A DNA stretch of 64,000 nucleotides, taken from positions 434,001-498,000 of the forward strand of contig CP085831.1 in NCBI GenBank assembly GCA_020809705.1. The letters run 5' to 3'. The notes beneath the pieces were generated by a model, which had not been told where the DNA came from, searched no databases, and saw only the letters and a list, made by a program, of their open reading frames with translations. The position numbers and the translations under genes were made by a program. How positions within the stretch are numbered: the first letter of the stretch is position 1; each line of letters opens with the position of its first letter. Origin of the DNA: Calonectria ilicicola (Eukaryota > Ascomycota > Sordariomycetes > Hypocreales > Nectriaceae). Positions 37,554 to 47,939 of the stretch are shown here, piece after piece.

Positions 37554-37926
37554 CTATCTAGAATTGGCCGGGCCCCCACGCACTTGGACCTTGTGTTTCT
37601 TTGCGAAGTGCTGTGTCAGATGATCGGGTCGGTAGAAAGAGGAGCGGCAATCCTGAGCCAAGCAAACGTAAGGAAGTTTTCCATCCTTGGGCTTCAGATG
37701 TCGAAGGAGAACATCAGATCTGGAAAATGTGTCGCCACACGCGCATGCATATGGCTTATGATGGTGAGATGAGCCATGACGATCGAGGGCAGTTTTGGTC
37801 TGATAGTATTCCCGACATTGGAGACACTGGTAATCATAACCAGTGATGATTGCAGAGTGTTCTTGGTTCTGGATTGCGCTGCAGGCACCCGGTTAGCGTG
37901 GTTTTTTTTTTCACTTACCTGTTCAT
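37554..37926 (-). CDS. Small C2H2 zinc-finger protein
   Basis: Two exons: 37926-37919 (only ATGAACAG) and 37878-37554, separated by a 40-bp intron (GTAAGT donor, CTAAC branch, CTGCAG acceptor). The product is 110 residues with three finger-like units: YQCLQCREYYQTKTALDRHG near 19-38, YACACGDTFSRSDVLLRH near 46-63, and YVCLAQDCRSSFYRPDHLTQ continuing to HFAKKH near 73-98. The third is a complete C-x4-C...H-x4-H finger; the first two have irregular spacing. The open frame begins after an upstream stop, so the short first exon decides the start; a CT-rich leader precedes the ATG. Likely a nuclear DNA-binding protein. Its upstream region is the repeat array at 37996-38096. Confidence 0.75.
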
Positions 37927-37995
37927 GGCAGAGAGGAGGAGAGAGCTGGTGACTGAGAATATTTCCAAGAGAGGCGGTTCATGGTTTAAATAATG

Positions 37996-38606
37996 ACGGA
38001 CAAGAAGCTGACAAGCGGGGTGGACGAGAGGGCGGACAAGAAGGCAGACAAGATGCTGACGAGAGGGTGGACAAGGGGGTGGACAACACAGGTGTGGGGA
38101 CCTTGTTCAACGAGCCAGCTGGTTCAAATCCAGTAGCCAGCCAACAACCCGATCGCGTAAAAGCTGCCCTACGTCAGCGCAGCAACCCAGCCACGCAGGC
38201 TGGACCAGACAGCCACGCTTACAGCTAACAACACAATCTACGCACGTACCTCCTACTCTCAGGGATTTATCACCAGCGCCACCCAAGATCAAGGATTTCC
38301 TCCGAGTCTACCTATAAACCTACAACGGAAAAGTGGTATACGCGCCACGGAGGTCTACTTTCAATACAACAAAGAAGGGTTAGCTAGAAGGGCATTGCGA
38401 AGGAGGGTTGTACAACAAAGGGTCTACAATAATGTAACTTGTCTGGATAAGCAGCCTAGCAATATACACTGCAGAACATAAGAAGAGGGTGGACAAAAGG
38501 GGGAGGAGCACTTTGTTTCAGGCTTGGCCCTGGGCGAAATATAATGCGCCTCCCCTTGTCCACCCTCTTGTCCACCCTCTTGTCCGCTCTCTTGTCCGCC
38601 CACGTT
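37996..38606. mobile_element. Candidate non-autonomous element bounded by inverted 12-bp repeat arrays
   Basis: The left end (37996-38096) holds about six imperfect copies of a G-rich motif, GGACAAGAGGGT. The right end (about 38565-38606) holds four copies in the opposite orientation (ACCCTCTTGTCC). Further single copies occur near 38485, 38750, 38905 and 38975. The interior has a 100-codon plus frame without an ATG (about 38150-38480) and no recognised transposase. Inverted terminal arrays of one short motif are what a MITE-like or hAT-like non-autonomous element would show. Target-site duplications were not identified. Confidence 0.45.
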
Positions 38607-40504
38607 AAGCCCAGTGGCTTCCCTGACATGCTCCTGGCTACGTCATTACTAGTCAGTATCGGTCAGCATGCATGAAAAACACAACTTTACCCCACATAGC
38701 CTCAGGCCAGCCACTAGGCTCGACCCAACTTATTTATGTACGTAAATGTGCGTATACTGTCCGCCCTCTCATTTACACCCTTTCCTGCAGGCGCGTGAAG
38801 AATGAGACGCGAAACAGCAGACAACGAGTGGGTCATGCATGCACAGTTCAACTCAAAGAATGGCTGCTCAAGTCTGTATTTTGCGGAAGAAAAAAAAAAA
38901 GAAACTGTCCAGAGGGCGGAGCTTTGAATCTTCTCCTGTTTCGTTCCTCGAATCAGTAAGGACCAATATTTTATCCGCCCTCTCGTAGCTCGTAGTGCCG
39001 CATGAACTACAGCCAGTAAAATCTCGAAAATCAGGCCCTCGGGCAATGTGATCTGATACGAATCCCAACGACTATAGAATGGAGCCCATGACCTCTTGTT
39101 ATAAATTGCTACATCTATCCTCCCAGTTACTCCCTTATATTTAATACTTTCTTTATTTTCTTTAGTCGTAAATGACATGAGCCCATATAATCCGACATAC
39201 GAATTACGACGAAGGTAAGTAGGCGTCGAGATGGAACATCTTATTTGTCAAGACACCAAGCTCAATTTATATCTAAAATCCTTTTTATCTATTCTAGGCG
39301 TCTTATCCTGGTGGTAAACGTATCTTTACTGGTCAATAAACCGCATCGAGCACCAGATACCCTCCGCATTACCGAGACCCTCTCAGATCCCTCAGTCTGA
39401 AAGTTCGTCGGGATTAATGAAAATGGAACATCCCATAAATGCTCATCCCGCTACACATGCAAACGTTGAGTCCTACATACATGAGAACGTATTCTCCCGC
39501 ATCTATGCCAAACAAGACCTTCAAAACGGCTGCCAGGGGGGCAAGACCCGCAGCGGAGAAATTCTGTTAGCAGAGCTTGATACATTCATGGGGCAGACGA
39601 TGCCTACTCTTCGGCCCGTCGCCACTCCATCACATATTACCTCCAGGCCAGCAACATTACCCCCCGCCGGTATTGGATCTGGTGTTACGGGGAAGGATGC
39701 AATAGGTTTGTCTACGCTCCTCTTGGAAATGCAGGCTCATTGTCAGCTAATAGCTAAAAACTTATAGCATAATCCAGTTTGACGCAGCTACCCTTTTTTA
39801 ATCCCAGTAATAACGTTGCCCGTGACTTTTTATGTCATCACCTTGAGCCAGCAGATGTGTTATGTAATTAGGTGTTTATCTATTAAGCCTAGGAAATTAC
39901 TCTGTTAATATATAAGTTTTTGCTGTCTTGGGGTTTCTTTGCCTTCTTTGTTTTCACGTTAATCCACCAATCGCCCATGGCCTCAAACTACGTGTTGGTC
40001 TGAGGCATCAATAGTGTCACATTGCCGGCTACGGCAAAAGTGAAGTGAACACTACGCATTAGCTGAGTGCAATGATGCCCTCTATCCGTTTGACAAATAG
40101 CGTATTGTTGATGAAGTGAGAATCTAGCCGATGAACCGCAATCAATCATACTTTCTAGCTATCGATTAAGTCCCATCCTCGTCTCCTAAAGGTCGGATAA
40201 TCGTTCGGTTAGAAGGACTGCCTTTTTCGGTTGGTGGTGGTTACATATGCGGTCCCAAGAGGGGGAGCCAAGAAGCAAAGCCAGGGGGTTGCTGGGATAT
40301 ATTACTAGTTCCTGTAGACAATATTTTAAATTTTATACCAGACAGGTCCTTGCTTTTAACACGATTGGCATATTTCAAATGAATAACTTGGAAGACCAGG
40401 TTGTCTTGCAACCTTATCCATGTTTTTCTTTAAAGGAAAACCGTCATTATTTTTGCTCTTAGAACTACACTCTTGGTCTCAAGCTCATTCTTCATAACTA
40501 AAGC
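38607..40504. other. Intergenic
   Basis: It holds scattered extra copies of the 12-bp motif (near 38750, 38905 and 38975). A 116-codon plus frame at 39417-39767 (ATG, Thr/Pro-rich, no motif) is possible as a small gene but unsupported. Confidence 0.45.
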
Positions 40505-42014
40505 TCAAGGCTTCTTTCCCCAAATAATATGAACCGGGATATAAAGATGAATATCCGGGTTTCTCAAATCCTTGCGAATCTTGGCCATGAAGACTTGGAT
40601 TTCGTCGTCGCTCCAGCCGAGAACTCGTCCAAAAACTGCGGGTGTGTAAGACTCCACTGCTTGCACCTGCTGCACGGCCTGAAGTCTGCCCATTTCCTTG
40701 AGCTTTTTATCCTTGGCCCACGAACCAATGGGAACCTATATCAACATTATGAGCATTCAGGTAAATGTTGGCCTCCAGAGGGTGACTAACCTTGCGGATT
40801 TCTTGTTGGACGTCCTCAAAGCCAGCCTTCTCCAACTTTTCCCTCCACGATGCAACGATATCCATGGGCTTGCCGAATTTCTTGGCGCCGTCAACCAAGG
40901 CCTCTAGCCATTTCTGAGCATCCACTGCATTTTTGGCGGTATCATCATCCGAGAGAAATCGAGGGTGAGTGGCCTGGATTTCGATATATCCTCCGGGGGT
41001 CAGATTTGTGAATGCCTTCTCGAACAACTTTTCGTCATCAGCGATACATCCCTCCAATTCTCTAATGTGGATAAAGTCGAATGGTCTTTGATATAGCCAT
41101 GGCGCCTCAAAATCGTCCACCTCAAAGGTACAGTTGGGTGGGGTCCTGCGGAAATAATTATTAAGATCTAACACCAAATCCGTGGGATTGTTAGATATAC
41201 CATTTAGGTTGAATGGGGCTCAAGTCGGTTCCAATAACTTCTGCTGATGGGTACATGCTAAAGATTGCATTGTTAGCTTAGAAGAAAGAAGTGGCTCGAC
41301 ATGGTGACTCACTCTGCGAAGTCCATCGCCCAGATACCGGTTCCTTTATTAAAATATTAGTATAAATAATATACAATAGTTTGCGGATAGTTTACCTGTG
41401 CCTAGATCAAGAACACGCTGTGGCTTTTCGGCAATGGGGGCAAGGTGAAGCTTGCCGCCCAGCAACAGGCCATACAAGTGATGGACCAAATCCATTCGAT
41501 CCTGCTCTTCCTCGTCGTTGGGCTGTTACAATATCAGGTTTGTTCCTGAGCGTAGTGAGAAGGCAGCAGGATACTTACCACCAAATATGTGCCTTCGCGG
41601 AAAGCATGATATCGGCGGCCATTCTACAAGATTACATTAGCTCTAACGCATCAGTGGATAGGTTATTAGCTGCTTACCTCGTATCTGAATTAAACGCAGC
41701 CACGTTCACGTTAGGAAATGGTCTAGGTAGTGTGATAAGGGGGTTCAAGACATACTTGTAATCTACGATGCTTGACGACAGAGATGACAGATAGCTAGCT
41801 GAGCCGGTCCTAAAAATACTATTAGGGAACAGCAATGAACATTATACGAGTTGTAACTAACGAGCCATCCAGGGCGGAATCGGTGTCTCGAACATCATCC
41901 TAGAGACAACCTTGTCAACAAATTGAGACATTTAAATGCATCATGCAAAGCCTCACTTACATCCACCTGCAAAGGATTGCTCGCTAGGGTGTTGTGCGGA
42001 TCGTCTTCACACAT
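40505..42014 (-). CDS. LaeA-like SAM-dependent methyltransferase
   Basis: Ten exons: 42014-41961, 41899-41862, 41809-41756, 41684-41678, 41623-41579, 41522-41396, 41343-41313, 41257-41201, 41145-40791, 40735-40505. They sum to 999 nt, 332 residues, all phases consistent. The product follows the LaeA-like/TAM layout: acidic N-terminus with a Ser-rich stretch, DYKYENGRRYHAFREGTYLV, PNDEEEQDRMDLVHH, SAM motif I VLDLGTGTGIW at 103-113, the EVIGTDLSPIQP acidic loop, and LTPGGYIEIQ. Exon 4 is only 7 nt, yet both flanking introns have good donors (GTATGT, GTAAGC) and it is needed to encode the KYE of the conserved block. Relatives influence secondary metabolism or act on small molecules; which applies here is unknown. 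Confidence 0.9.
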
Positions 42015-42393
42015 GGTTGCAACGAACCGTTGGAGTATGCGAAACCTTAAAAAAAGCAAAAGGAAAAAATATGTGCGGGTACTAAAAATTAACGCAACCT
42101 CGCGTATTTATTCATCGTTGTGTCACTTCCCCGACTCGGCCAACCTGTCATAAGACCATGTTGGCCCTGGCCGTAATGCGACGCCAGACGGGGCAGTTGG
42201 CTGCAAGAATCGCCTGTACTTCGTCGAGCAGGCCCGGTTCCGCGCCGCATACAGGCCAATAGGAAGAAGACCCGGTTGGACCAGGGCTGTAGAGGACGCA
42301 GGTCTGGTTGGCTTACGCAGCGAACTGGTCCACACTGGGCGGGGATCAGGTTGGCATCCCGGTCCCGGGAGTAGGGAGAAATGGATTTCAAGG
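42015..42393. other. Intergenic, promoter of the methyltransferase gene
   Basis: 379 bp between the 3' end of the Zn2Cys6 gene and the methyltransferase start. Overlapping short minus frames (42089-42401) have no motif. Confidence 0.5.
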
Positions 42394-44093
42394 CTAGACA
42401 TAGGAAGGCAATGTCCTGTTGGAGCTGATGACGCTGTTCATCAGACCACGGTAGTTGATGAGCATTTCGCTGTCGGCATATAGGTCCTGCTGCACCCAGA
42501 CGGACTGGATCTCAGCCTTCAACCCGCTCAGGCTGCGTGAACGAGGGTCATTTTCCGATCTATCCAGCAGATCCAGGATGGCCCTTCTTTGCTCGTCTGA
42601 CCGGGCCTCGCAGGCTATGATGAACAGGGGGAAGAAGTGTTCGCAGCAAGGAGCCTGGATAGGCACGGAAAAGGCATAGTCCACCACCGAGTCCAGATCC
42701 GCCACTGGTTCTCCAGGACTTTGCGAAGCACGGACCAGATATACCAACGTGGCCATCTTGTACACCTTTTCCGACGTCGGTATGTCGGGATCTTCTTCAG
42801 TCGCAGCAGGTGTGGTAGGGACACTTTTGATGCTTTCTTCGAGAGCTTTCAGGCGGGCTTTGTACTCCTCATCCTGACTCCTTGGATCCCAGGGGTCGAG
42901 CAACGTGTCGCAAGTCTCGGAGAGTAAATTGATTATTCTGTGGGTCGGATTAGGCGAACGCGACACCTACGCTGGAGTTTCAGCCTGCCATGTGTTGTCA
43001 ATATGAGGGTTGCATGGAAACGTACAGGTCGGGCTCTTGATAAAGGTGGATAGCGCAGGTCTTGTGAGTCTAGATTCCTTTGACGCCAATGATGCATGGC
43101 AAATCGAGATAATGCATCATGATAATAAACCCAATCGAGTAAATCGCCGGTGTCAGTTCGATGAGACTGGTGGTCAAGGCCAGTCCATTTGATGACATCC
43201 ATGGCTCCCCAGATATACCACTGCCACTCACCTGAACCTTCTGATGGTAGCAAAATCTGGAATGACGAAAGATATTAATTAAAATTTCGGAAGCAATTAT
43301 GCGCATCCTTGCTTGACTTGCCTCAAAAGCTCCGAGCAGCATAGATGCAGCAACATGCTGTGCGGCTTCAGCCGAGGTGAGAGTGCCTCCTTGTGTAGAC
43401 GCAGACAATGCATGAAGCGCAGATACTTTGAATTGCATGGTCTCCTGATCAGGTCCATTGCGATGCAGTGAGGCGACAGCAAGCAGTGCATACATGAGAG
43501 CCTGTCCTGCAATACTATCAGGCGTGAGGGCCATTCGTAGTAGAGAATCCCGAATGTTAGATGTGACCGAACTGAAAGTGACCAGCGACATGTGGGCAGA
43601 TTCATAAACTAGTCATGATTTGTGAGCTCGCGGTTGTTCAAACGGCAGGATGCTTATGCATACAGTAGTGCACAAGGTCCATATTCATCACCTTGGGCTG
43701 GAGCTGCCTCGGTGGCGTTGGGGTTGAATGAGCTCGACTATGGTATTTCATAGCGCTTCTGAGAGCTAGATGGCGATGCAACTCAACATCCCAGCAGTTT
43801 GTGTTGATGAAGAAAATAGTCGTATTGCGGTGCTTAACGACAGCGTCTGGTGGTAAAGCGCCCTTCATGGCCCGCTTCTTGTCGTTTTCTTTCGGCCACG
43901 AGAGGCGCATCCCATAACCATTGCATTTTCGCTGCGTTGTGGCACATCTCTGACATGTGGGCAGTGCTCCATCGCATCGGACCTTGCGGGCTAACTATTG
44001 GGTCAGTGGGTAGTTTTTAAAAACCCAGTGACAAGTGAGTGCCAAATGACGTAACATACCTCGACACGTCCAGCATCCATTTGTGGCCTTCAT
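42394..44093 (-). CDS. Zn2Cys6 transcription factor (Fungal_trans_2 type)
   Basis: Five exons: 44093-44060, 43990-43664, 43608-43322, 43256-43026, 42966-42394; 483 residues with all phases closed. The zinc cluster has Cys7, 10, 17, 24, 27 and 34, and an intron splits it after Arg11. The rest matches the Fungal_trans_2 family: CNGYGMRLSWPKEND, a WDVELHRHL-type string, LMYALLAVASLH, AAQHVAASMLLGAFE, GEWQWYIWGAMDVI and TGDLLDWVYYHDALSRFAMH. Intron 3 (43321-43257) has a GC donor (GAG|GCAAGT), required to join GAFE to the next conserved block. The last acceptor (GCGTAG) is weak but is the only one keeping the frame. A nuclear regulator, divergent from the NmrA-like gene across 576 bp. Confidence 0.85.
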
Positions 44094-44669
44094 TGTGTCG
44101 GTGAAAAGACAACCTCCGAATCCGATTGCGAACTTGAAATGAGTAGGATGTAGCGGGAGTGCAGCGCTATCAACACTGATAGTTCGCTCAAAGTTGCTTG
44201 AGATGGGGCCGGACACTTTAATAATGTCTGGCGCGACTCGTAGACCCCTGATGCACGATCCAAGGCCCACCAGGTGCAACTTTCTGCGAGCGCTCAAGCC
44301 GTCAGCACCATGCTCCTGGTTAGTCAATATCGTCTTTGTGGAGGCGCTAGAGCGCGTTGATTGGCCTAACCCTGAAGGAATCGACGACCCATTTGTCATC
44401 CACACGCTCCCCACCTTTACCCTGTACCACCATGAGATGAGTGTGGACGAACAGAAACCGCCAAGTCCGCAACAGTTGTACCGTATACTCGGACTCGGTG
44501 GAAAAGCTTGATCGGCAGGTTTATTATAGAAATTAATTAGCATGAAATTCTAAAAGCAAAATCTATAAATACGGCTGGTTTGCCATGTCAATGAGGGTCA
44601 TCACCAGCCAACATTGAAAACCCACGATTTGATACACAACTCAATATCCATCACTACACCAATTTCATC
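44094..44669. promoter_or_regulatory. Shared upstream region of divergent regulator and NmrA-like gene
   Basis: 576 bp between two start codons pointing apart. A TATA-like TATAAAT at 44564-44570 lies about 100 bp before the NmrA-like ATG. A 105-codon plus frame (44194-44511) and a long minus frame also cross the region; neither has a motif I recognise. Confidence 0.5.
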
Positions 44670-45590
44670 ATGACTACATATCTCATCACCCAAGCAACCG
44701 GCCAACAAAGCCAATGGACTATTACCCATCTTTTGAAATCCGGTGCCAAGGTTCACGCGGTTGTACGCAACCCCGACAAGATTCCCCGAATCTTGGAGAG
44801 CCCAGGTGTCACCGTGTTCAAGGGCGACAGCACAAACTACGACGAAATATTTAAAGCAGCTCAGGGATGCAAGGGTGTTTTCTTAAATACATTCCCCATC
44901 CCCGGAGTAGAAGTTCAACAGGCCAAGACCATTGTTGAGGCATGCAAGGCGGCGGGCGTCGAGACGGTCGTTGCATCCACCAGTTTCCTTGCAGGCAACA
45001 AGGCAGAATGGGATATTCCGCTGATTGATGAATGTGGATTGCGCGGCTACTACACGTCCAAGAGTGACGTCGAAGACATTGTCCGCGGGGCCAGGTTTCA
45101 AGCGTATACCATTCTCAGGCCCGCATTCATTCACATTGACTTTATGCTGCCCCACGTTTATGGAAACTTTCCCGATCTTCCGACTAAGGGAGAATTGGTG
45201 CATGCCTACGGCGACGACGTGAAGATGATGTATACTGATGCAAGCGATATTGGAAAATATGCTTCCGGTGCCCTGCAGGACCCAGTCAAGTTCGGTGGTC
45301 AAGAGATTGAGCTTGGAAACGAAAATTTGACCATACAACAAGCTTCCAACATCCTCGTCAAAGTTAGTGGCCGGGAGTTCAAAGTGAGGAAATACGAGCC
45401 AGAGGAATATGAGCAGGTCACATCCAAAATTCTAGGCCCACGGTTTCATGTATTCGCAAGTGGAAAAGACTTTGGACAAATTGCAGCAAATGCCGAGCAG
45501 GTTCAGGCCAAGTTCGGTATCCCATTTACCTCGCTCGAATCAGCCTTGCAGAGGGAAAAGACTCGTCTCCTGGAGTGCTTGCGAGCCTAG
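44670..45590 (+). CDS. NmrA-like NAD(P)-binding protein
   Basis: Intronless, 306 residues. The N-terminal Rossmann strand and loop read TTYLITQATGQQSQW; the usual GATG-x-x-G dinucleotide loop is altered to QATGQQS. After it come VHAVVRNPDK (second strand, Arg suited to NADP phosphate), a VFKGDS string and GVFLNTFP. A TSKSDVEDIVR segment and TILRPAFI follow, as in NmrA-like and isoflavone-reductase-like proteins. Members are either redox-sensing regulators that bind NAD(P) without catalysis (as NmrA itself) or reductases. The altered Gly loop and lack of a clear YxxxK favour sensing, but this is inference. It diverges from a Zn2Cys6 gene, which might be its regulatory partner. Confidence 0.8.
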   Translation: MTTYLITQATGQQSQWTITHLLKSGAKVHAVVRNPDKIPRILESPGVTVFKGDSTNYDEIFKAAQGCKGVFLNTFPIPGVEVQQAKTIVEACKAAGVETVVASTSFLAGNKAEWDIPLIDECGLRGYYTSKSDVEDIVRGARFQAYTILRPAFIHIDFMLPHVYGNFPDLPTKGELVHAYGDDVKMMYTDASDIGKYASGALQDPVKFGGQEIELGNENLTIQQASNILVKVSGREFKVRKYEPEEYEQVTSKILGPRFHVFASGKDFGQIAANAEQVQAKFGIPFTSLESALQREKTRLLECLRA

Positions 45591-45944
45591 ATGGATTTTG
45601 AGTGTATTTTAGTAGGGGAAGTTGACGGAGATACGGTGGCACATATTTTGAGATGCAGGATTTAGTATGTTGTATCAATAAAATGCCTTCACTTGTCACC
45701 CTGCCGTTTTATCCTTCCAGCAATAGTGCGATCAGATTTTGATGAATAGATCAATATTCAGATATAAACCATAATGACAAGATTCCAAAAAAAAAGGTAA
45801 ACCATTAAAAATTACAGTCAGAGTAAACCCGTGCTTATCGACACGATCCTTAGGAAAGGTTGCCCCCGAAGGCCGACAGCAGCACCGGAAGGGTATAATA
45901 CGTGAGTCTTAGGCACTAAGCTAGGGATAACTTTTAGAACTACT
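45591..45944. other. Intergenic gap between convergent genes
   Basis: Contains an AATAAA-like string near 45679 for the NmrA-like gene; no gene. Confidence 0.5.
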
Positions 45945-47939
45945 TTAAAATGGCGGGGCATTATTATGTCTGACGGCATCACCGTTCTCAGCAGGTAGTT
46001 CCGAGGGCACCATCTGGTACTGCGGATCTGGGCTCGCTGGAGTGCTGGGCATTCCCCAATTATTTGGTCCGGGAGACTGTGGACAGGAAACGCTCTGAGA
46101 GCCCACGGTGCTGCCCCCATAAAATGAGTAGTGAGTTTGTTTTGTATACTGCAATTCCTGGGACTGCTGCTGCATCTGTTGAGCCTTCTCTGTGACTCGC
46201 GACTGGTGCTTGTCCTCGCGGCGTTGGAGGACTCGCTTGCCATAGCGATACCACGTATACACGAGAATCGCCAGAACCACGGCGCCACCAATAGCAATAC
46301 CAACAATAGCTCCCGTGCCAAGCTTCGACCCGCTAGGGATCTTGCGTGTCGGCTTGCGTGTCACTGTCGACCATTTGCGATCGAACAGAACTGAGAGATC
46401 GAAGTTATCATCACTGTAGCCACCTTTGGGCTTTCTAAGTTTCGCGCCACCGTTCTTGTCCCCGTCAATGATATTGTAAACAGCAGCGGGAACCACATTT
46501 GTATCAACATCCTCGCTATACTGGTACCAGAATGTATTCTCTCCCGTGTTGTTAGCTGTGCCGGTCCAGAGGTCGTGTACACCCCACATGGATTCGGCGT
46601 CGCATTTGGTGTTGGTGTCATTTGTGTATTTGCCGCCAATGATAAAAAACTGCGACATGTCCTTGACCATGTTGCAAGAGGAGCCATATCGACCGTTTTT
46701 GCCTGTCTTGTTGCCTGGAGACGACTCAGGAGAGATCTTGACCCAGTTGAATGAGGGCAGAGTCGAGATGTAAACATCGCTGTACGAATCGTATTCTGGC
46801 TCCGGAGGAGAAACGGCTAGGCCACCCCAGAGATAGCTATTCCATCTGTTTAGTATTCTCACCATTCGAGTATCATTTTGAGTACGTACATATTGTAACT
46901 CGACTTGTCGGGCGCCCAAGCAACGTCCAGACAAAATTGCCGTCGATTAGGAGGCGTCATGCCTGTTGTTTTCTGCTTGCACCATTTCCCACTCGAGGTA
47001 TCCATAATATGAATTTCGTCTAATGGCTGAGGAGATTCATCATCGTCGTCCCGACTAACAATGCCTCCCATGTATATCAACATTCCTGGGCTGTCGCCGG
47101 CTGGGAGCCACACCATTCCGCCTTCAGCTCTCGGGAGCTTGTCTGGACCCTCTGGTGAGCTGAATTTATTCGAGTCATAGTCGTAAACATAAAAGTCGGA
47201 AATCATTGTCCTCTTCTTGGGTCCTTTGTTCATCGACTTGTTGCTGAACCATCCTCCGAGGTAATAGCCCTTGCCTGTCTCTGACACGCCGACACCGGCG
47301 CCAAGAGCAGAAATGTTTGGCACGGGACTATACCCAGGGTCCCAAAAATCATCCCACCGGTTGTTTAAAATATCATGGCTCGGGAATGTATTAGAATCAG
47401 GATATCCTTTGGTCCAGTCGCCACCGTAGAGGTAGAATCTCTTGTTGACAGAATCGGGCCATAAGATGCCACCAGCTACCGTTGGGATGCTGCAAACTCG
47501 AAATGTCAGAATCTCAGCATACAGAACATGACGTATGATTAAACTTGCCTAGAATTCTTATTCAAATCGATCTTGAAATCAGGCCAGAGTTGGCCCCCGA
47601 CTGGAACAAAATTATCAAGGTCATGATATCCCAGCCAAGTATCTAAATAAATGAGGATTAGTCATTCTATAATTTCTTCGTATGCATCAATTTCAGACTG
47701 GTGAATAACTTGCTGTCAATATCTCTTCCGTTTTTATCTTCGGAGTCTTTATAACTGACGTATCCGCCGTCAATATATAGCTTGTTATCAATCACAGTCG
47801 ACTGATGCGACCATCTCCGACAAAAGTCGTTTTTGGGGTCCTCGACAAGAGCAACGCAGTGAAGGGTGAATATAAATATTGTAAAAAGTGTTTGCTTTTT
47901 GTGGCCTGGCCAGTGATGTGCGTGCATCGCCGCTGACAT
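45945..47939 (-). CDS. Kelch-repeat single-pass membrane protein, copy A
   Basis: Four exons: 47939-47699, 47642-47549, 47489-46890, 46836-45945; 608 residues, phases closed. An N-terminal hydrophobic signal (TLFTIFIFTLHCVALV) is followed by a beta-propeller of kelch-type blades marked by Gly-Gly: YIDGGYVSY, FYLYGGDW, YYLGGWFS, IYMGGIV, YLWGGLAV and FIIGGKY. A transmembrane helix follows (GAIVGIAIGGAVVLAILVYT), then a basic stop (RYGKRVLQRRE) and a Gln-rich, Pro/Ser-rich cytoplasmic tail ending APPF. Intron 2 (47548-47490) has a GC donor (AG|GCAAGT), as in copy B. The fourth exon's acceptor (GGAATAG) is chosen because it aligns with copy B. The ATG chosen matches that of copy B. A surface protein of unknown partner. 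Confidence 0.85.

Noticed and set aside
38105..38130. B-box-like GGTTCAAATCC inside the repeat-bounded element
   Set aside because: No A box at a fitting distance and no tRNA fold; not enough for a SINE or tRNA call.
41381..41761. 126-codon plus frame
   Set aside because: Antisense shadow of the methyltransferase exons.
42089..42401. Overlapping minus frames of 92-100 codons
   Set aside because: They lie in the promoter of the methyltransferase gene, overlap each other, and have no motif.
43995..44543. 182-codon minus frame overlapping the start of the Zn2Cys6 gene
   Set aside because: The zinc-cluster gene begins inside it at 44093 with a clear splice; the upstream part has no motif and crosses the divergent promoter.
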